In this document: one piece after another, positions 36,393 to 45,319 of the stretch
Layout of the letters: every line of letters begins with the position of its first letter
Position numbering within the stretch: position 1 is the stretch's first letter
Assembly (NCBI GenBank): GCA_964453435.1
Contig: CAYVQZ010000029.1
Coordinates: 1-61,951 of the forward strand
Source of the DNA: CAYVQZ01 sp964453435
Lineage (GTDB): Bacteria > Abyssobacteria > SURF-5
Direction: 5' to 3'
DNA length: 61,951 nt
Translations under genes and position numbers: made by a program
The notes under the pieces: model-generated
What the model saw: the letters and a program-made list of their open reading frames with translations, nothing else
Told to the model about the DNA's origin: nothing
Database searches by the model: none

Positions 36393-36782
36393 ATGCGACG
36401 AAAACTTCTGCTATTTGTCATTATGATATGCGGTCTCTTCATGGTGGCGCCGCGGGAAGGCAGAGCTGAAGCGAGAATCTACCATCTGCGCGTTACACTT
36501 CGGAGCGGCGAACGGTATGAGACCCTCTCCGCATTCGACCCGATCAACTATTGCCATGCCAATGGCGGGTCAGTCGTTTATCAGCGGGACTACTCGCTGA
36601 TATACAGTCCGGCAATGAAGGTGAAGATTCTTCGCAGTTGGATTGACTCTCGCGGGAATCTCGCCGACCGGTGGCGAGAGGTGCTGCGGGCGAACGATAT
36701 GCTTTCCAACAATAATCATAAAAGGCTTCCGCGGGTTCCGCCGCTTTCGTTGGCGGACATGCAGACGCCCGAGCAGCAATGA
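36393..36782 (+). CDS. Small secreted hypothetical protein
   Basis: 129 aa with a signal peptide (RRKLLLFVIMICGLFMV) and mature sequence beginning near residue 25. Contains a basic-polar body with one Cys and a proline-rich C-terminus. Not recognised. It lies in the same direction as the secreted protein before it and may act with it. Confidence 0.6.
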   Translation: MRRKLLLFVIMICGLFMVAPREGRAEARIYHLRVTLRSGERYETLSAFDPINYCHANGGSVVYQRDYSLIYSPAMKVKILRSWIDSRGNLADRWREVLRANDMLSNNNHKRLPRVPPLSLADMQTPEQQ

Positions 36783-36861
36783 ACGGCTGCATGGGGGCCT
36801 GCGGGCGAGGCAGTGGCCGGCTCGCAGGGAAGAGTTTCACGGGGAAAGGGAGAGGAAGGAA

Positions 36862-37638
36862 ATGTCAAAAAATCATTCATCAAAAAATCCGTCACTGAAA
36901 ATTACGGATATTGGCCACTCCACCATGATGATTCAGATGGGCGGAGTGTGTGTTCTCACCGACCCATGGTTCACCGATCCGATATTCGGAATAGTGACCC
37001 ATTCGCGCGGCATTGGAATCGATATCAGCGAGCTTCCGCGGGTCGACCTGCTGCTGATTTCCCACGGGCATTTCGACCATTGCGATTTGAAAGCGATGCG
37101 GAAGTTGGATAAAGCCGCCGCAGTTATCGTTCCCGATGAGAAAACGGCCGCAAAAATCAGAAAGTTGGGATACGGAAAGGTCGATGTTCTCACATCATGG
37201 CAATCGAAAACCATTTCGGGAGTTTGCATCACCGCTCTTCCCGCAGACCATCCGGCTCCGGAGTGCACCTATGTGCTTTCCAATGGGCAAAACGCCGTGT
37301 TCTTCGGAGGGGATACGCGTTACGTGAAGGAGTTGGGGGAACTCAGCGAGAAATTCGATTTGACCGTCGCTCTTTTGCCCATAAACGGTTTGAGACTTCC
37401 CTTTGCCGGCAAGGTCGTGATGGACCCGGTGGATGCGGCGGAAGCCGCTGTCCAATTGAAAGCAAGGACCGTCATTCCCATTCATTACAACATGTCGCTG
37501 ACCATTCCGTTTTTGAAAAGGCTGCTGGAACGTGGAGCGCCGGGAACACCCGAGCAGTTCACCGAAGAGGTGAAGCGGCGAAACCGGCACGTGAAAGTCG
37601 TCTCCTTGAGTCCCGGCGAATCATGGCAAAGCGCATGA
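36862..37638 (+). CDS. Metallo-beta-lactamase-fold hydrolase (UlaG-like)
   Basis: 258 aa from the ATG at 36862 (AGGAAGGAA upstream). The zinc motif HGHFDHCD starts near residue 69, with a further His in LPADHPAP, Asp in FFGGDTRYV and His in PIHYN. Layout resembles UlaG/YtkL or NAPE-PLD-type MBL proteins. Substrate unknown. Its stop overlaps the next gene as ATGA at 37635, so translation is likely coupled. Confidence 0.88.
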   Translation: MSKNHSSKNPSLKITDIGHSTMMIQMGGVCVLTDPWFTDPIFGIVTHSRGIGIDISELPRVDLLLISHGHFDHCDLKAMRKLDKAAAVIVPDEKTAAKIRKLGYGKVDVLTSWQSKTISGVCITALPADHPAPECTYVLSNGQNAVFFGGDTRYVKELGELSEKFDLTVALLPINGLRLPFAGKVVMDPVDAAEAAVQLKARTVIPIHYNMSLTIPFLKRLLERGAPGTPEQFTEEVKRRNRHVKVVSLSPGESWQSA

Positions 37639-37919
37639 GTGGGAGCATGAAGAAATTTCATGTGAGGGCAAAGGTAGTTCGGATATTGGAAGGCGGGACA
37701 TGTCCGCTCGGCATAAAGGCAGGAGATGAATTCGATTTGAGCCGCAACACCCCGCCGCTGTGCCACTGGGCGTACAACGCGCTCTATCCGGTGATTTGTA
37801 TCTTCACCTATGGCGGAACGTTGCCGTGGGGTGACGACCCGCACAGGACCGAGTTTTGTTGTCCCGATCCGAATAATCCTGTTGTCTTCGAAATCCGGCG
37901 GGAACCGGAGAGCGGTTAA
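37635..37919 (+). CDS. TIGR04076 family protein
   Basis: 94 aa from the overlapping ATG at 37635; another ATG at 37647 is in frame. The phrase GTCPLGIKAGDEFDL and six Cys in all (C-x2 and CC pairs near the middle and C-terminus) agree with the TIGR04076 family of small cysteine-rich proteins, whose function is unknown. Coupled to the metallo-beta-lactamase gene. Confidence 0.7.
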   Translation: MSGSMKKFHVRAKVVRILEGGTCPLGIKAGDEFDLSRNTPPLCHWAYNALYPVICIFTYGGTLPWGDDPHRTEFCCPDPNNPVVFEIRREPESG

Positions 37920-38206
37920 GTCGATGCGTCATGTTTTGATTTTGGAACGCGGCAGCAGAACATATTGCTTCGGCAGTTCCGGGTCCAGCCCGTTCCCCGT
38001 CCTATCTCGCATGGTCCGGAGGGCCGGAAGCAACCGATGCGCCGGTTCGCCGTGTCGACGAGTCGCGAGCGAGCCGAACACGTCCACAAGCGAAGCTATT
38101 CGCGCGCGGTCTCCGGAGCAAGAGAAAGGATGCAATACGTTGCTTGCGCTTTCGGAGAAGCGATAGTATAATCGGATAGTAACCCTTTTCGTGGAAGGAG
38201 TTTTCT
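37920..38206. other. Gene-free gap with the BFN promoter
   Basis: No gene seen. TATAAT at 38167-38172, with TTGCGC 17 bp upstream (38144-38149), gives a plausible promoter for the bifunctional nuclease gene. The leader has AAGGAG just before the ATG. Confidence 0.45.
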
Positions 38207-38680
38207 ATGGCACTGCTCGAAATGAAACTCGATGGCGTGATGTATGATGTGCTGAAACGGCCCATCGTGATACTGAGGTTCGGCGACCGGATTTTGCCTA
38301 TCCTGGTTGGCAACGCCGAGGCCTTCGCCATCGCGAACGGCATAGAGAAGGTCGAGATGCCCCGACCAATGACGCACGACCTGATCACGTTCATACTCAA
38401 AGGATTTCAGACGTCGTTACAGAGCGTGCAGGTATACAAACTCGAGGGCGGAACGTTCTACGCGTACTTGATTCTGGCGCAGGAAGTGGATAGTTCCGGT
38501 GATTTGAACATCATCAAAATCGATTGCCGCCCGAGCGACGCCATTGCGCTTGCGGTCCGGATGGCAAGCCCCATTTACGTGGATGACGAGGTGCTCCGTG
38601 TCGCAGGCCAGGACAGCATGCCGCATGAGGATTTCGAAGGAGGAGAGGAAGAGGAAGGGGAAGAAGACTTTTTAGAGTGA
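38207..38680 (+). CDS. Bifunctional nuclease family protein (DUF151)
   Basis: 157 aa; GGAAGGAG nine nt before ATG. DUF151/BFN core: LRFGDRILPILVGNAEAFAI, the long PRPMTHDLI helix, and CRPSDAIALAVRM. Related proteins have been reported as DNase/RNases or as regulators of growth; the acidic C-terminal tail (GGEEEEGEEDFLE) is extra. Its 3' end overlaps that of the convergent DUF1786 gene by 9 bp. Confidence 0.9.
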   Translation: MALLEMKLDGVMYDVLKRPIVILRFGDRILPILVGNAEAFAIANGIEKVEMPRPMTHDLITFILKGFQTSLQSVQVYKLEGGTFYAYLILAQEVDSSGDLNIIKIDCRPSDAIALAVRMASPIYVDDEVLRVAGQDSMPHEDFEGGEEEEGEEDFLE

Positions 38681-39745
38681 ACCCTGTTCGTACCCCTGGA
38701 TGATTCCTTTTAATCTGGCCGCCTCGACCAAGCCGAAACATCCCGCCAACATCACGTCGCCGCAGGGAACCGCATGGTAGAACTTCGTGTGGGAAAACAT
38801 GTGGCGGTTCGGTCCCGTCACAGCGACAAAAGCAAACTCTGACATGGCGCTCGCATCTCGTGGAAAGCAGCACCCGTGCCCGCCGTCATTGAGCACCTCG
38901 TCATTCGAGAGGTTCCCCAGGCGAAAGCGCTCTATCATTTCATACGCCTTTCCCGAGTCCAGCATGCCGGTGTGATGCTCCAACAAGCCGACCATCCGGT
39001 CGCCGTATACGGCCGCACACATAAGATGATAATTGCCGACATTGATGATAAGCAGGCCCTTTACTCTCTGATTTGAAACGACCTCGTCGAGCAGCGCGCC
39101 GAGGATGGCAGCCGTTCCCGTGTCCATGAGCAGCGAATCGGGAAGAAGACGCTTAATCGCGTGCATTCTGGTAAAGAATTCCGGCACGGTCCGAAAGGCG
39201 AGTTCTTCCAATAGGCCGCCCGAGTCGATGAACTGCCGGTACCATTCGAATCGCGCCCGGCGGTTGCTTTTGCCGGGAGAGAAACCATGGTCTTGCACCG
39301 CGACCGCCCAGGCGTCAGGCGTCTCGACCTCGAAATTGCGCAAGCAGGTTTCAATGGCCTCCCGGTCGATATCGCCCATTCGTATCCGGATTGCATTCGA
39401 TGGAGGGTCGTTCGTAATGTTCGCGCCCATCTCCTCGACTCGTTTGAGGTCATCATGAAACGTGAGGGCGGCGGCCGGCGTGATGGAAAGCGACAATCCA
39501 GCCTCGATATGCTCGCGCGCAGCGCGGACGGAACTCCCGCCACCCATCAGTTCTCCGAACAAGAAAACAGGCCTCCTTTCATGTGTTGCGCGCTTCAGCT
39601 TGCTCGCAACAATTCTTGTGGGAGACGGCATGATCAGTTTCGGAGAATTTTCCGGCGTGACGCCGGCGAAGTGGACAAGCATATCCTGCGTCCCGCCACC
39701 TACATCGATGGCGAGGAGACCCCGCTTTTCCTGTGGAACATGCAT
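38672..39745 (-). CDS. DUF1786 protein (actin-like ATPase fold)
   Basis: 357 aa. LLAIDVGGGTQDMLVHF at residues 10-26 is the DUF1786 signature and resembles the phosphate-binding loop of the sugar kinase/actin fold. A second glycine-rich stretch occurs near MDTGTAAILGALL. Annotated in archaea and some bacteria as pyruvate formate-lyase-activating-like proteins by context only; function is not known. Its 3' end overlaps the convergent BFN gene. Confidence 0.8.
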   Translation of the reverse strand: MHVPQEKRGLLAIDVGGGTQDMLVHFAGVTPENSPKLIMPSPTRIVASKLKRATHERRPVFLFGELMGGGSSVRAAREHIEAGLSLSITPAAALTFHDDLKRVEEMGANITNDPPSNAIRIRMGDIDREAIETCLRNFEVETPDAWAVAVQDHGFSPGKSNRRARFEWYRQFIDSGGLLEELAFRTVPEFFTRMHAIKRLLPDSLLMDTGTAAILGALLDEVVSNQRVKGLLIINVGNYHLMCAAVYGDRMVGLLEHHTGMLDSGKAYEMIERFRLGNLSNDEVLNDGGHGCCFPRDASAMSEFAFVAVTGPNRHMFSHTKFYHAVPCGDVMLAGCFGLVEAARLKGIIQGYEQGSL

Positions 39746-39862
39746 TGGCTCACCTCTCCCCTGTCGCTGTCATTCTATTACAAAACCAGCTACATTCGCC
39801 AGAGAAAAATCGGGCGAGAGCGGATGCCCTCGCCCGATAAAATTTCCGCGGCAAAAATCCCA

Positions 39863-40216
39863 CTATTTCCTTCTTGTGGTAGCGGTTTTTTTCTTTGCTT
39901 TCTTTGTAGACTTCTTCTTGGACTTTGCGGCCTTCGCCTTTTTTGCCTTTGTTTTTCCGGTCTTGGCCGGCGCAGCCTTCGTTATGGTTTGCGGCGCGCA
40001 CAGGTGCGAGCGACTTACCGCCACACGGCCGCATGTCCCGCAAACATAGCGAATGTTTTCGAGCTTTGGAAAGCAGATGTGGCGCGGGTCCGCCGATTCA
40101 ACGCCGCAGAATTCGCACACGTACTGCTTATCGGTCGGCGTGCACAGATGCCCCTTCTGCGTGGACGTTCTTCCGCATGTGGAACAGACGTAAGCTTCTT
40201 TCGATTCGGTAGCCAT
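39863..40216 (-). CDS. Triple zinc-knuckle protein with histone-like Lys/Ala tail
   Basis: 117 aa; GGGAGGAG six nt before ATG. Three near-identical repeats of C-x2-C-x8-H-x-C: C11-C14-H23-C25, C34-C37-H46-C48, C59-C62-H71-C73. Each starts Y-V-C and ends H-(L/I)-C. Residues 74-117 are almost only Lys, Ala, Thr and Ser, like the C-terminal tail of bacterial histone H1-type proteins. Likely a nucleic-acid-binding protein; I do not recognise this combination. It has its own promoter (40293-40321). Confidence 0.75.
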   Translation of the reverse strand: MATESKEAYVCSTCGRTSTQKGHLCTPTDKQYVCEFCGVESADPRHICFPKLENIRYVCGTCGRVAVSRSHLCAPQTITKAAPAKTGKTKAKKAKAAKSKKKSTKKAKKKTATTRRK

Positions 40217-40292
40217 GAGTAACTCCTCCCAGGTTCAACGCGTCCCATGCCAGGCGAGAGCAATTCGCTCTCAAGCCCGTGTATTTCTTATA

Positions 40293-40321
40293 ATTATGGC
40301 ATAAGAAAGTGGAAGTGTAAA
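40293..40321 (-). promoter_or_regulatory. Promoter of the zinc-knuckle gene
   Basis: On the minus strand TTTACA (40316-40321), 17-bp spacer, CATAAT (40293-40298): both boxes 5/6. A GAGAGC/GCTCTC hairpin (40256-40272) lies in the leader. Confidence 0.55.
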
Positions 40322-40355
40322 AGAAACGGCGGCAAAATCCCGGCAGGTTTGCTGC

Positions 40356-42041
40356 TCAGGAACTTATGTCAAGCCGGACATTTCGCGCCGGAAGCAGGGC
40401 GCCATTGGCACGCAGCAGGTTTGTGAGAGACAGGGTGTAGTCAATGATGGCGCGTTGCTCGTTCGCCTCGGCTTCCGCCAGGTCCTCCTCGAATTCGAGA
40501 AGGTCGTGAGCCGTCGAAACGCCTACGTCGAACTTCTTTCTTTCCGCTTTGAGGTTCTCGACCCGGTACTTCCTGGTTTTCTCCGTGGAGATGACGCGGT
40601 TCCAATCGGTTTCAATTCCGCGCAGCGCATTTCGGACATCCTGAATGATAAAAAGTTGCAGGTTCCTGATGGATGCATCGACCTGGCTCGCTTCCAGCCT
40701 GGCAGCTTTATATTGCCCCTTCTCGAAATTTCGCCCCCACGGCGCCTCGAAGGTGAATCCCACAACCCATTGCAGGTTGTCGCCCGAGAAGAGGTCGTCG
40801 ATGGCAGGGTCGATACCTTTGTCAGGGGTCGACACCGGCAGGCCAAGAGAGAGACTCGGCAGGAACGAACTGTCAAACTCGTCATCGAGCCCGATGAATC
40901 CGACCGACGCGTTCAGATTGAGCGTGGGCAACAACTGGTTTTTTGCGAACCGGGCGCCGATTTCCGCGGCCTCTTGCAGTTTCAGCAACCGTATGAGTTC
41001 CGGCCGATTCTTGAGAGCCGCAGTAATCTGCTCGCGCTCCTTGTATTCGCCGGCCGGCGAGACGGAGGGTTCGTCCGTCGGCACGATTTCCACATCCCAG
41101 ATAAGCTGGCCGGGAAACAGATTGGCGACTTGTATGAGCTCATCTCTTCGGTCTCCGAGCTCCCGGAGAGCGAAGATGACTTCCTCCTCGCGAAATGCGA
41201 CACCGGTCTCGGATTGAAGGACAGCAAGGGGAGGAATCACACCGACATCGAGGCGAATTCTGTTTTCCTCGAGCAAATTTTGAGCCAATTGGAGAGACTT
41301 CGTCCGTACGCGAAGATTCTCATAGGCGAAGACCAACTCCCAATATGCGGTCTCGACCGCGAACAGAGTGTCCATTATCTTTTGCGCCAACTGATATCCG
41401 GACGCCTCTTTGTTTCTTATCGCGACTCGAATGCCGGTCGTATTTATATCGACGCCGAAATTCTTGAGCACTGGTTGGGAAATGGTCAGCGAGGTTTCGA
41501 AGCGTTGTTCGCCATTTGCCCGGAAGAAATCGGTAATCGTGGAAAACGGCGTATGTTCGCTCGAGGCCCTGAGGTCGTACGTAAGACCGGTTGGGATGGC
41601 GCCTGCGAGTCCGCCCGTGATTATCCATTGCTCGGTTTCGACCGCCGACAATCCGCCCGTGGCTATGGAAACCCTGATCGGAAGCGGATCCTTGCGTTCG
41701 ATGTAAGTCGTATTGAAATAGAGACGCGGGTCGAAAACGCCCTTTTCGGATTGTATGCCCGCATCGCTGATGTCGGTCGCGAATCGTTCGATTTCGATGT
41801 CCAGGTTGTTCCTCAAAGCCGACACGATGCAATCATGAAGGGAGAGGCGCATGAGCGTGGCGCCCGGCTTGAATGTTTCTATTATCTCCTCGTACGATTG
41901 CTGAATGCCCGCAACGACGTTTTCATACGATCGCGGCTCGACGGGAGCGGAACCGGATTCCGCCCGGCCCGTGACAGGAATGAACATGAAAAGGGCCTGC
42001 ACGACGCAGGCTATCGAAATATTCCTAATCGGCTTCATCAA
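40356..42041 (-). CDS. TolC-family outer-membrane protein, second copy
   Basis: 561 aa. Signal peptide, then two OEP repeats with LSLHDCIVSALRNNLDIEIE at the start of the first and an ETAYWELVFAYENLRV helix. The C-terminal repeat has RVISTEKTRKYRVENLKAER and STAHDLLEFEEDLAEAE. It forms the outer-membrane exit duct of an exporter. The gene start overlaps the end of the first tolC paralogue by 17 bp. No adaptor or pump gene is next to the pair. Confidence 0.9.
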   Translation of the reverse strand: MMKPIRNISIACVVQALFMFIPVTGRAESGSAPVEPRSYENVVAGIQQSYEEIIETFKPGATLMRLSLHDCIVSALRNNLDIEIERFATDISDAGIQSEKGVFDPRLYFNTTYIERKDPLPIRVSIATGGLSAVETEQWIITGGLAGAIPTGLTYDLRASSEHTPFSTITDFFRANGEQRFETSLTISQPVLKNFGVDINTTGIRVAIRNKEASGYQLAQKIMDTLFAVETAYWELVFAYENLRVRTKSLQLAQNLLEENRIRLDVGVIPPLAVLQSETGVAFREEEVIFALRELGDRRDELIQVANLFPGQLIWDVEIVPTDEPSVSPAGEYKEREQITAALKNRPELIRLLKLQEAAEIGARFAKNQLLPTLNLNASVGFIGLDDEFDSSFLPSLSLGLPVSTPDKGIDPAIDDLFSGDNLQWVVGFTFEAPWGRNFEKGQYKAARLEASQVDASIRNLQLFIIQDVRNALRGIETDWNRVISTEKTRKYRVENLKAERKKFDVGVSTAHDLLEFEEDLAEAEANEQRAIIDYTLSLTNLLRANGALLPARNVRLDISS

Positions 42042-43596
42042 TTACAATATTCTTTTCTTCCAAGAGGACACCGGTTGCTACGGCGAGATTGACGAGCGCC
42101 TGCCGATAACCGATGCGTGCCACAATCTCGCGCCTTCTGGCATCGGTCAAGTCTTCTTCGAATTCGAGAACATCGTAGCTCGTGGAAACGCCCACCTCGA
42201 GTTTCTTGCGCTCGGCTTTGAGGCTTTCGAGAGCCAACTCGGTTCCCTTGCGAGTTGCTTCAATAAGTTTCAGGCTGGTCTCGATTCCCCTGATCGCTCT
42301 TCGCACCTCGACGATAATTCCCAGCCGCAGGTTGTCCGCTTCGACCTCTGACTGTATCCGTTGGAGCCGTGCCTTCGTGAAATCGCCCTTAGCCGTCCGA
42401 TTCCCCAAGGGATACTCGGCGGTAACACCCAGCAGCCAGCTTGGCGAGGTTCCCCGTTCGATGTCGTCGAAGGCCTGATGGAACTCCGCATCAACGGCCC
42501 GGAACTGATATTCTCCGGTCAAATCAACGGTTGGCAGAAGTTGATTGCGGGCAAATTTCTCGTTTATCATGCCGGTTTCTATCTGCATCAGGGAACGCTT
42601 GTAATCGGGCCTCTTCTCGAATGCCAGTTCCAACTGGGGTCGAAGGTCGATCTCCTTATCGATGAGCACCGGCTCGTCGGTCGGCGCCAGCCTGACCTTC
42701 CACTCGTCGGTATCCTTCGGAAGATTCAGGAGCCGCTTCAGGTTGTCCTCGGCGTCTTTCACCAGGCTCCTGGCGACGATGACCTCTTCCTCACGCTGGG
42801 CGACGCCGGTTTCGGCCTGGAGCACCTCGAGGGGGGCCATAGCGCCCACTTCCAACCGGATACGGTTCTCCCTCAGGAGGCTCTCGGCCAGCTCGAGCGA
42901 CCGCTCGGTGACCTTGAGATTCTCGATGGCGGCAACGATGTTCCAATAGCTGGCTTCCACCTCCGCGATAATATCGATGGTCTGCTTTCGGAAGTCTTCG
43001 ATGCTCATGTACTTCTCGGACCGCGCTATCCTGATATCGGCAAGGTTGGTGTCAAGCCCGAAATCTTTGAGCAATGGCTGGGTCACCCGAAAGGTCAGGT
43101 CGAGATTGTATTCGGCCGGATTTCTCACATCGCCTGCAGGAGTGTCCCGCTGGGTGAATTGGGACTGCTCCCGGTCGAAGAACAGTTCATACTCCGTGCC
43201 CGATGGGACCTTCCCCTCGAAGGTCAGCGACAAGTCCTTCCGAACAGTCTCTGTTTTCGCGGCGTTGGTCGCCAGACCCTCGCGCGTTGTCTGGGGAATC
43301 TCTTCATCCGAGTAGAAATATTCGAGACGGACCGTCGGGTCGAACACTCCTTTCGCGCTTAAAAGCTGCGCATCCCTGATATCCGGATTGTACCGGCCGA
43401 CCGCGATATCGAGGTTGCCCTCCAATGCCATGGCCACCGCTTCGCGAAGGCTTAGCATAATCACCTTCTCCTGCGGCTCCGCCTCGGAGGTTATCGCGCC
43501 TTCGGGGTCCTCCTCCGCGCGGGCTCCGGCGCCGGACAGACCAAGACAGAGTGTTAGCAACGTGAACCAGAAAAACCATCGGATTCGGGCCAACAT
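42025..43596 (-). CDS. TolC-family outer-membrane protein, first copy
   Basis: 523 aa with signal peptide FFWFTLLTLCLGLSGAGARA. LSLREAVAMALEGNLDIAVG opens the OEP domain; EASYWNIVAAIENLKV and STSYDVLEFEEDLTDARR echo the same segments of the downstream protein, so the two arose by tandem duplication. Role: trimeric outer-membrane duct. The stop overlaps the next start by 17 bp, so they are cotranslated. The HlyD/ABC exporter at 54 kb lacks its own TolC and could use one, but that is only inference. Confidence 0.9.
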   Translation of the reverse strand: MLARIRWFFWFTLLTLCLGLSGAGARAEEDPEGAITSEAEPQEKVIMLSLREAVAMALEGNLDIAVGRYNPDIRDAQLLSAKGVFDPTVRLEYFYSDEEIPQTTREGLATNAAKTETVRKDLSLTFEGKVPSGTEYELFFDREQSQFTQRDTPAGDVRNPAEYNLDLTFRVTQPLLKDFGLDTNLADIRIARSEKYMSIEDFRKQTIDIIAEVEASYWNIVAAIENLKVTERSLELAESLLRENRIRLEVGAMAPLEVLQAETGVAQREEEVIVARSLVKDAEDNLKRLLNLPKDTDEWKVRLAPTDEPVLIDKEIDLRPQLELAFEKRPDYKRSLMQIETGMINEKFARNQLLPTVDLTGEYQFRAVDAEFHQAFDDIERGTSPSWLLGVTAEYPLGNRTAKGDFTKARLQRIQSEVEADNLRLGIIVEVRRAIRGIETSLKLIEATRKGTELALESLKAERKKLEVGVSTSYDVLEFEEDLTDARRREIVARIGYRQALVNLAVATGVLLEEKNIVIDEAD

Positions 43597-43787
43597 CGGT
43601 ATTACACCTCCTGAAAAGAATTGTCCAGGGGCCTATCTTTGGAAAGTGATACGTATTATATACCGGAAGCATTGCGAATTCCAGCAAAAAATGGGAACAA
43701 CAGGCGCCGAAGTTCATTCCATGGTCCGGTGACGCGGGCTTCGAACACAGTTGCCCATGCCCCGTCGGGCCATGCGGAAACAATGAA

Positions 43788-43880
43788 AAAGACCGACTTC
43801 TCCAAGCGGTGAGCCTGTATCGCGGCTGCCTCCGAAGCGAACATTCCTCATGGCAAACCGTTGGACAGATTCAAGGTTAC
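43788..43880. repeat. Weak, degenerate REP-like trace
   Basis: In the 384-bp gap between tolC and the phasin-like gene. Phrases such as GCGGTGAGCCTGT, CGAAGCGAACATTC and TTGGACAGATTCAAGGTTACC recall the repeat family, but GGGACAGTCCC is absent. Confidence 0.35.
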
Positions 43881-43899
43881 CACAGGTTCAAGATTGGGC

Positions 43900-43928
43900 T
43901 TGACAGTTTTGACGCAGTGTGTTAAAAT
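43900..43928 (+). promoter_or_regulatory. Promoter of the phasin-like gene
   Basis: TTGACA (43900-43905), 17-bp spacer, TAAAAT (43923-43928): 11 of 12 consensus bases. Expected start near 43935, with a ~45-nt leader. Confidence 0.75.
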
Positions 43929-43980
43929 ACGCTTTGACGCCTTGCGTTAATATCTTTGAGAAAGCGAGGTGAAAGGGAGG

Positions 43981-44349
43981 ATGGCTCAGAAGAAGAAAAA
44001 GGCGGCCGCCAGGAACGCGAGCCACTCTTCGTCGGCTGGCCGATACCTTGTTCGCCCAGCGCTTATTTCGCTCGGCTTGGTGGCGCTTGCCGAGGAGCAG
44101 ATATCGAGCGCATTGGATACGTTGACGAAGCGGGGAGAGAGGGTCCGGAAGAGCGGCGCCAAATATTTCCGCAAGCTCATAAAGGAGGGGCAAGAACACT
44201 TCGAAGAGCAGAGAGAAAGGATGAAAGAGGAAGTCGGGGAGAGCCGGGACTTGCTTCCCAGGCTGCTTCACTGGCTGAATATTCCGACGCGCGAGGACAT
44301 CGTACAGCTCGACAAGAGGGTGGACGCCCTTTTGAAGCGAGTGGCGTGA
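43981..44349 (+). CDS. Phasin-like small coiled-coil protein
   Basis: 122 aa from ATG at 43981 (GTG at 43969 is in frame; AGGGAGG sits right before ATG). Lys-rich N-terminus, hydrophobic LVRPALISLGLVALAEEQI, then a long charged helix with heptad character and LNIPTREDIVQLDKRVDALLKRVA, the C-terminal feature of phasin/PhaF-like granule proteins. Probably binds the surface of polyester or other granules, or acts as a scaffold. No phaC gene nearby. Confidence 0.7.
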   Translation: MAQKKKKAAARNASHSSSAGRYLVRPALISLGLVALAEEQISSALDTLTKRGERVRKSGAKYFRKLIKEGQEHFEEQRERMKEEVGESRDLLPRLLHWLNIPTREDIVQLDKRVDALLKRVA

Positions 44350-44363
44350 GAGAAAAGACGAGC

Positions 44364-44393
44364 GAGCGATTGTTTTCCCCCCACCAATCGCTC
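44364..44393 (+). terminator. Hairpin after the phasin-like gene
   Basis: GAGCGATTG (44364-44372) pairs with CAATCGCTC (44385-44393), loop of 12 nt, 15 nt after the stop. No T-run follows, so it may be an RNA-stability hairpin rather than an intrinsic terminator. Confidence 0.4.
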
Positions 44394-44533
44394 TGAAAGA
44401 GAGGGGCGCGGCTGAGAGAGCAATCCGGTCGCGCCCTTTGTGTTTTCCTGGACGGCGGCCGGAAAGGCACTGAGGCGATGTTGACAGTCGGGCGCTGATT
44501 GGAGGCGGCGAGGAATCCGCCGGAAGGAGCGGA

Positions 44534-45202
44534 CTATTTATCGGTGAATTTTGCCTCGTGCCGGACAATTTCGCCGTGCACCATATAGATAACATCCTCG
44601 GCTATATTGGTGGCGTGATCGGCTATCCGCTCGAGGTGGCGCGCGACGAACATATGGTGGAGCAGGCGGTCGGTCTCATCCGGATTCTCCCTGATCGCGT
44701 GTTCCACCTGCGCAACGATCCGTCTTTCGATTTCGTCGACCTCGTCATCGGCCGCGATGACCTCGCGGGCAAGTTCGGGGTTCACATTCACGAGCGAGTC
44801 GAAACTCTTTTGCAGCATGGCCTCTGTTTTTTGAGCCATTAAGCGGTAATCGAACGAGGCGGTGGTTTTCTCGTGATTTGCAAGGTAGTGCGCGCGTTCA
44901 GCGATATTGACCGCAAGGTCCCCAATTCGCTCGAGATCGTTGTTCAGTTTCATGATGGCGGCGATAAACCGCAAATCCACGGCTACCGGCTGATGAAGCG
45001 CCAGTATCTTCAAACAGTCCTCCTCGACCCACACCTCTCGTCGGTCGATTTCGTTGTCTAGTTCGATAACCTTCTCAGCAAGTTTTGCGTCTCGGTCCTC
45101 GATGCTTTTGACGGCTCTCCGAACATTTTCCTCGACCACCGTGACGAGATACAGGATGTCTTGCTTCAGTTTCTCTATTTCCTTTTGCAGATGAACTACC
45201 AT
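44534..45202 (-). CDS. phoU: Phosphate signalling regulator PhoU
   Basis: 222 aa from ATG at 45202 (GAGGGAAG upstream; the open frame runs further upstream but that part is repeat DNA). Two three-helix PhoU repeats, each with the E/DxxxD-type metal-binding pattern: LNNDLERIGDLAVNIAERA and HHMFVARHLERIADHATNIAEDV. PhoU restrains PstSCAB uptake and the PhoR kinase when phosphate is plentiful. It follows pstB on the same strand, separated by 399 bp of REP-like DNA. Confidence 0.96.
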   Translation of the reverse strand: MVVHLQKEIEKLKQDILYLVTVVEENVRRAVKSIEDRDAKLAEKVIELDNEIDRREVWVEEDCLKILALHQPVAVDLRFIAAIMKLNNDLERIGDLAVNIAERAHYLANHEKTTASFDYRLMAQKTEAMLQKSFDSLVNVNPELAREVIAADDEVDEIERRIVAQVEHAIRENPDETDRLLHHMFVARHLERIADHATNIAEDVIYMVHGEIVRHEAKFTDK

Positions 45203-45319
45203 GTTTGTCTTCCCTCTCTGCGCGTGGGGACACACCCGCGAACCGAACGTTTGTCTTCTCCCCGGCAATCCTCTTTCCACCGGAGATTCGCTCTGGACCA
45301 GTAAAGCAAACTCGGGGAA

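Noticed and set aside
40455..42092. 545-codon frame antisense to a tolC gene
   Set aside because: The opposite strand encodes an unmistakable TolC protein; the frame has no domain or ribosome site.
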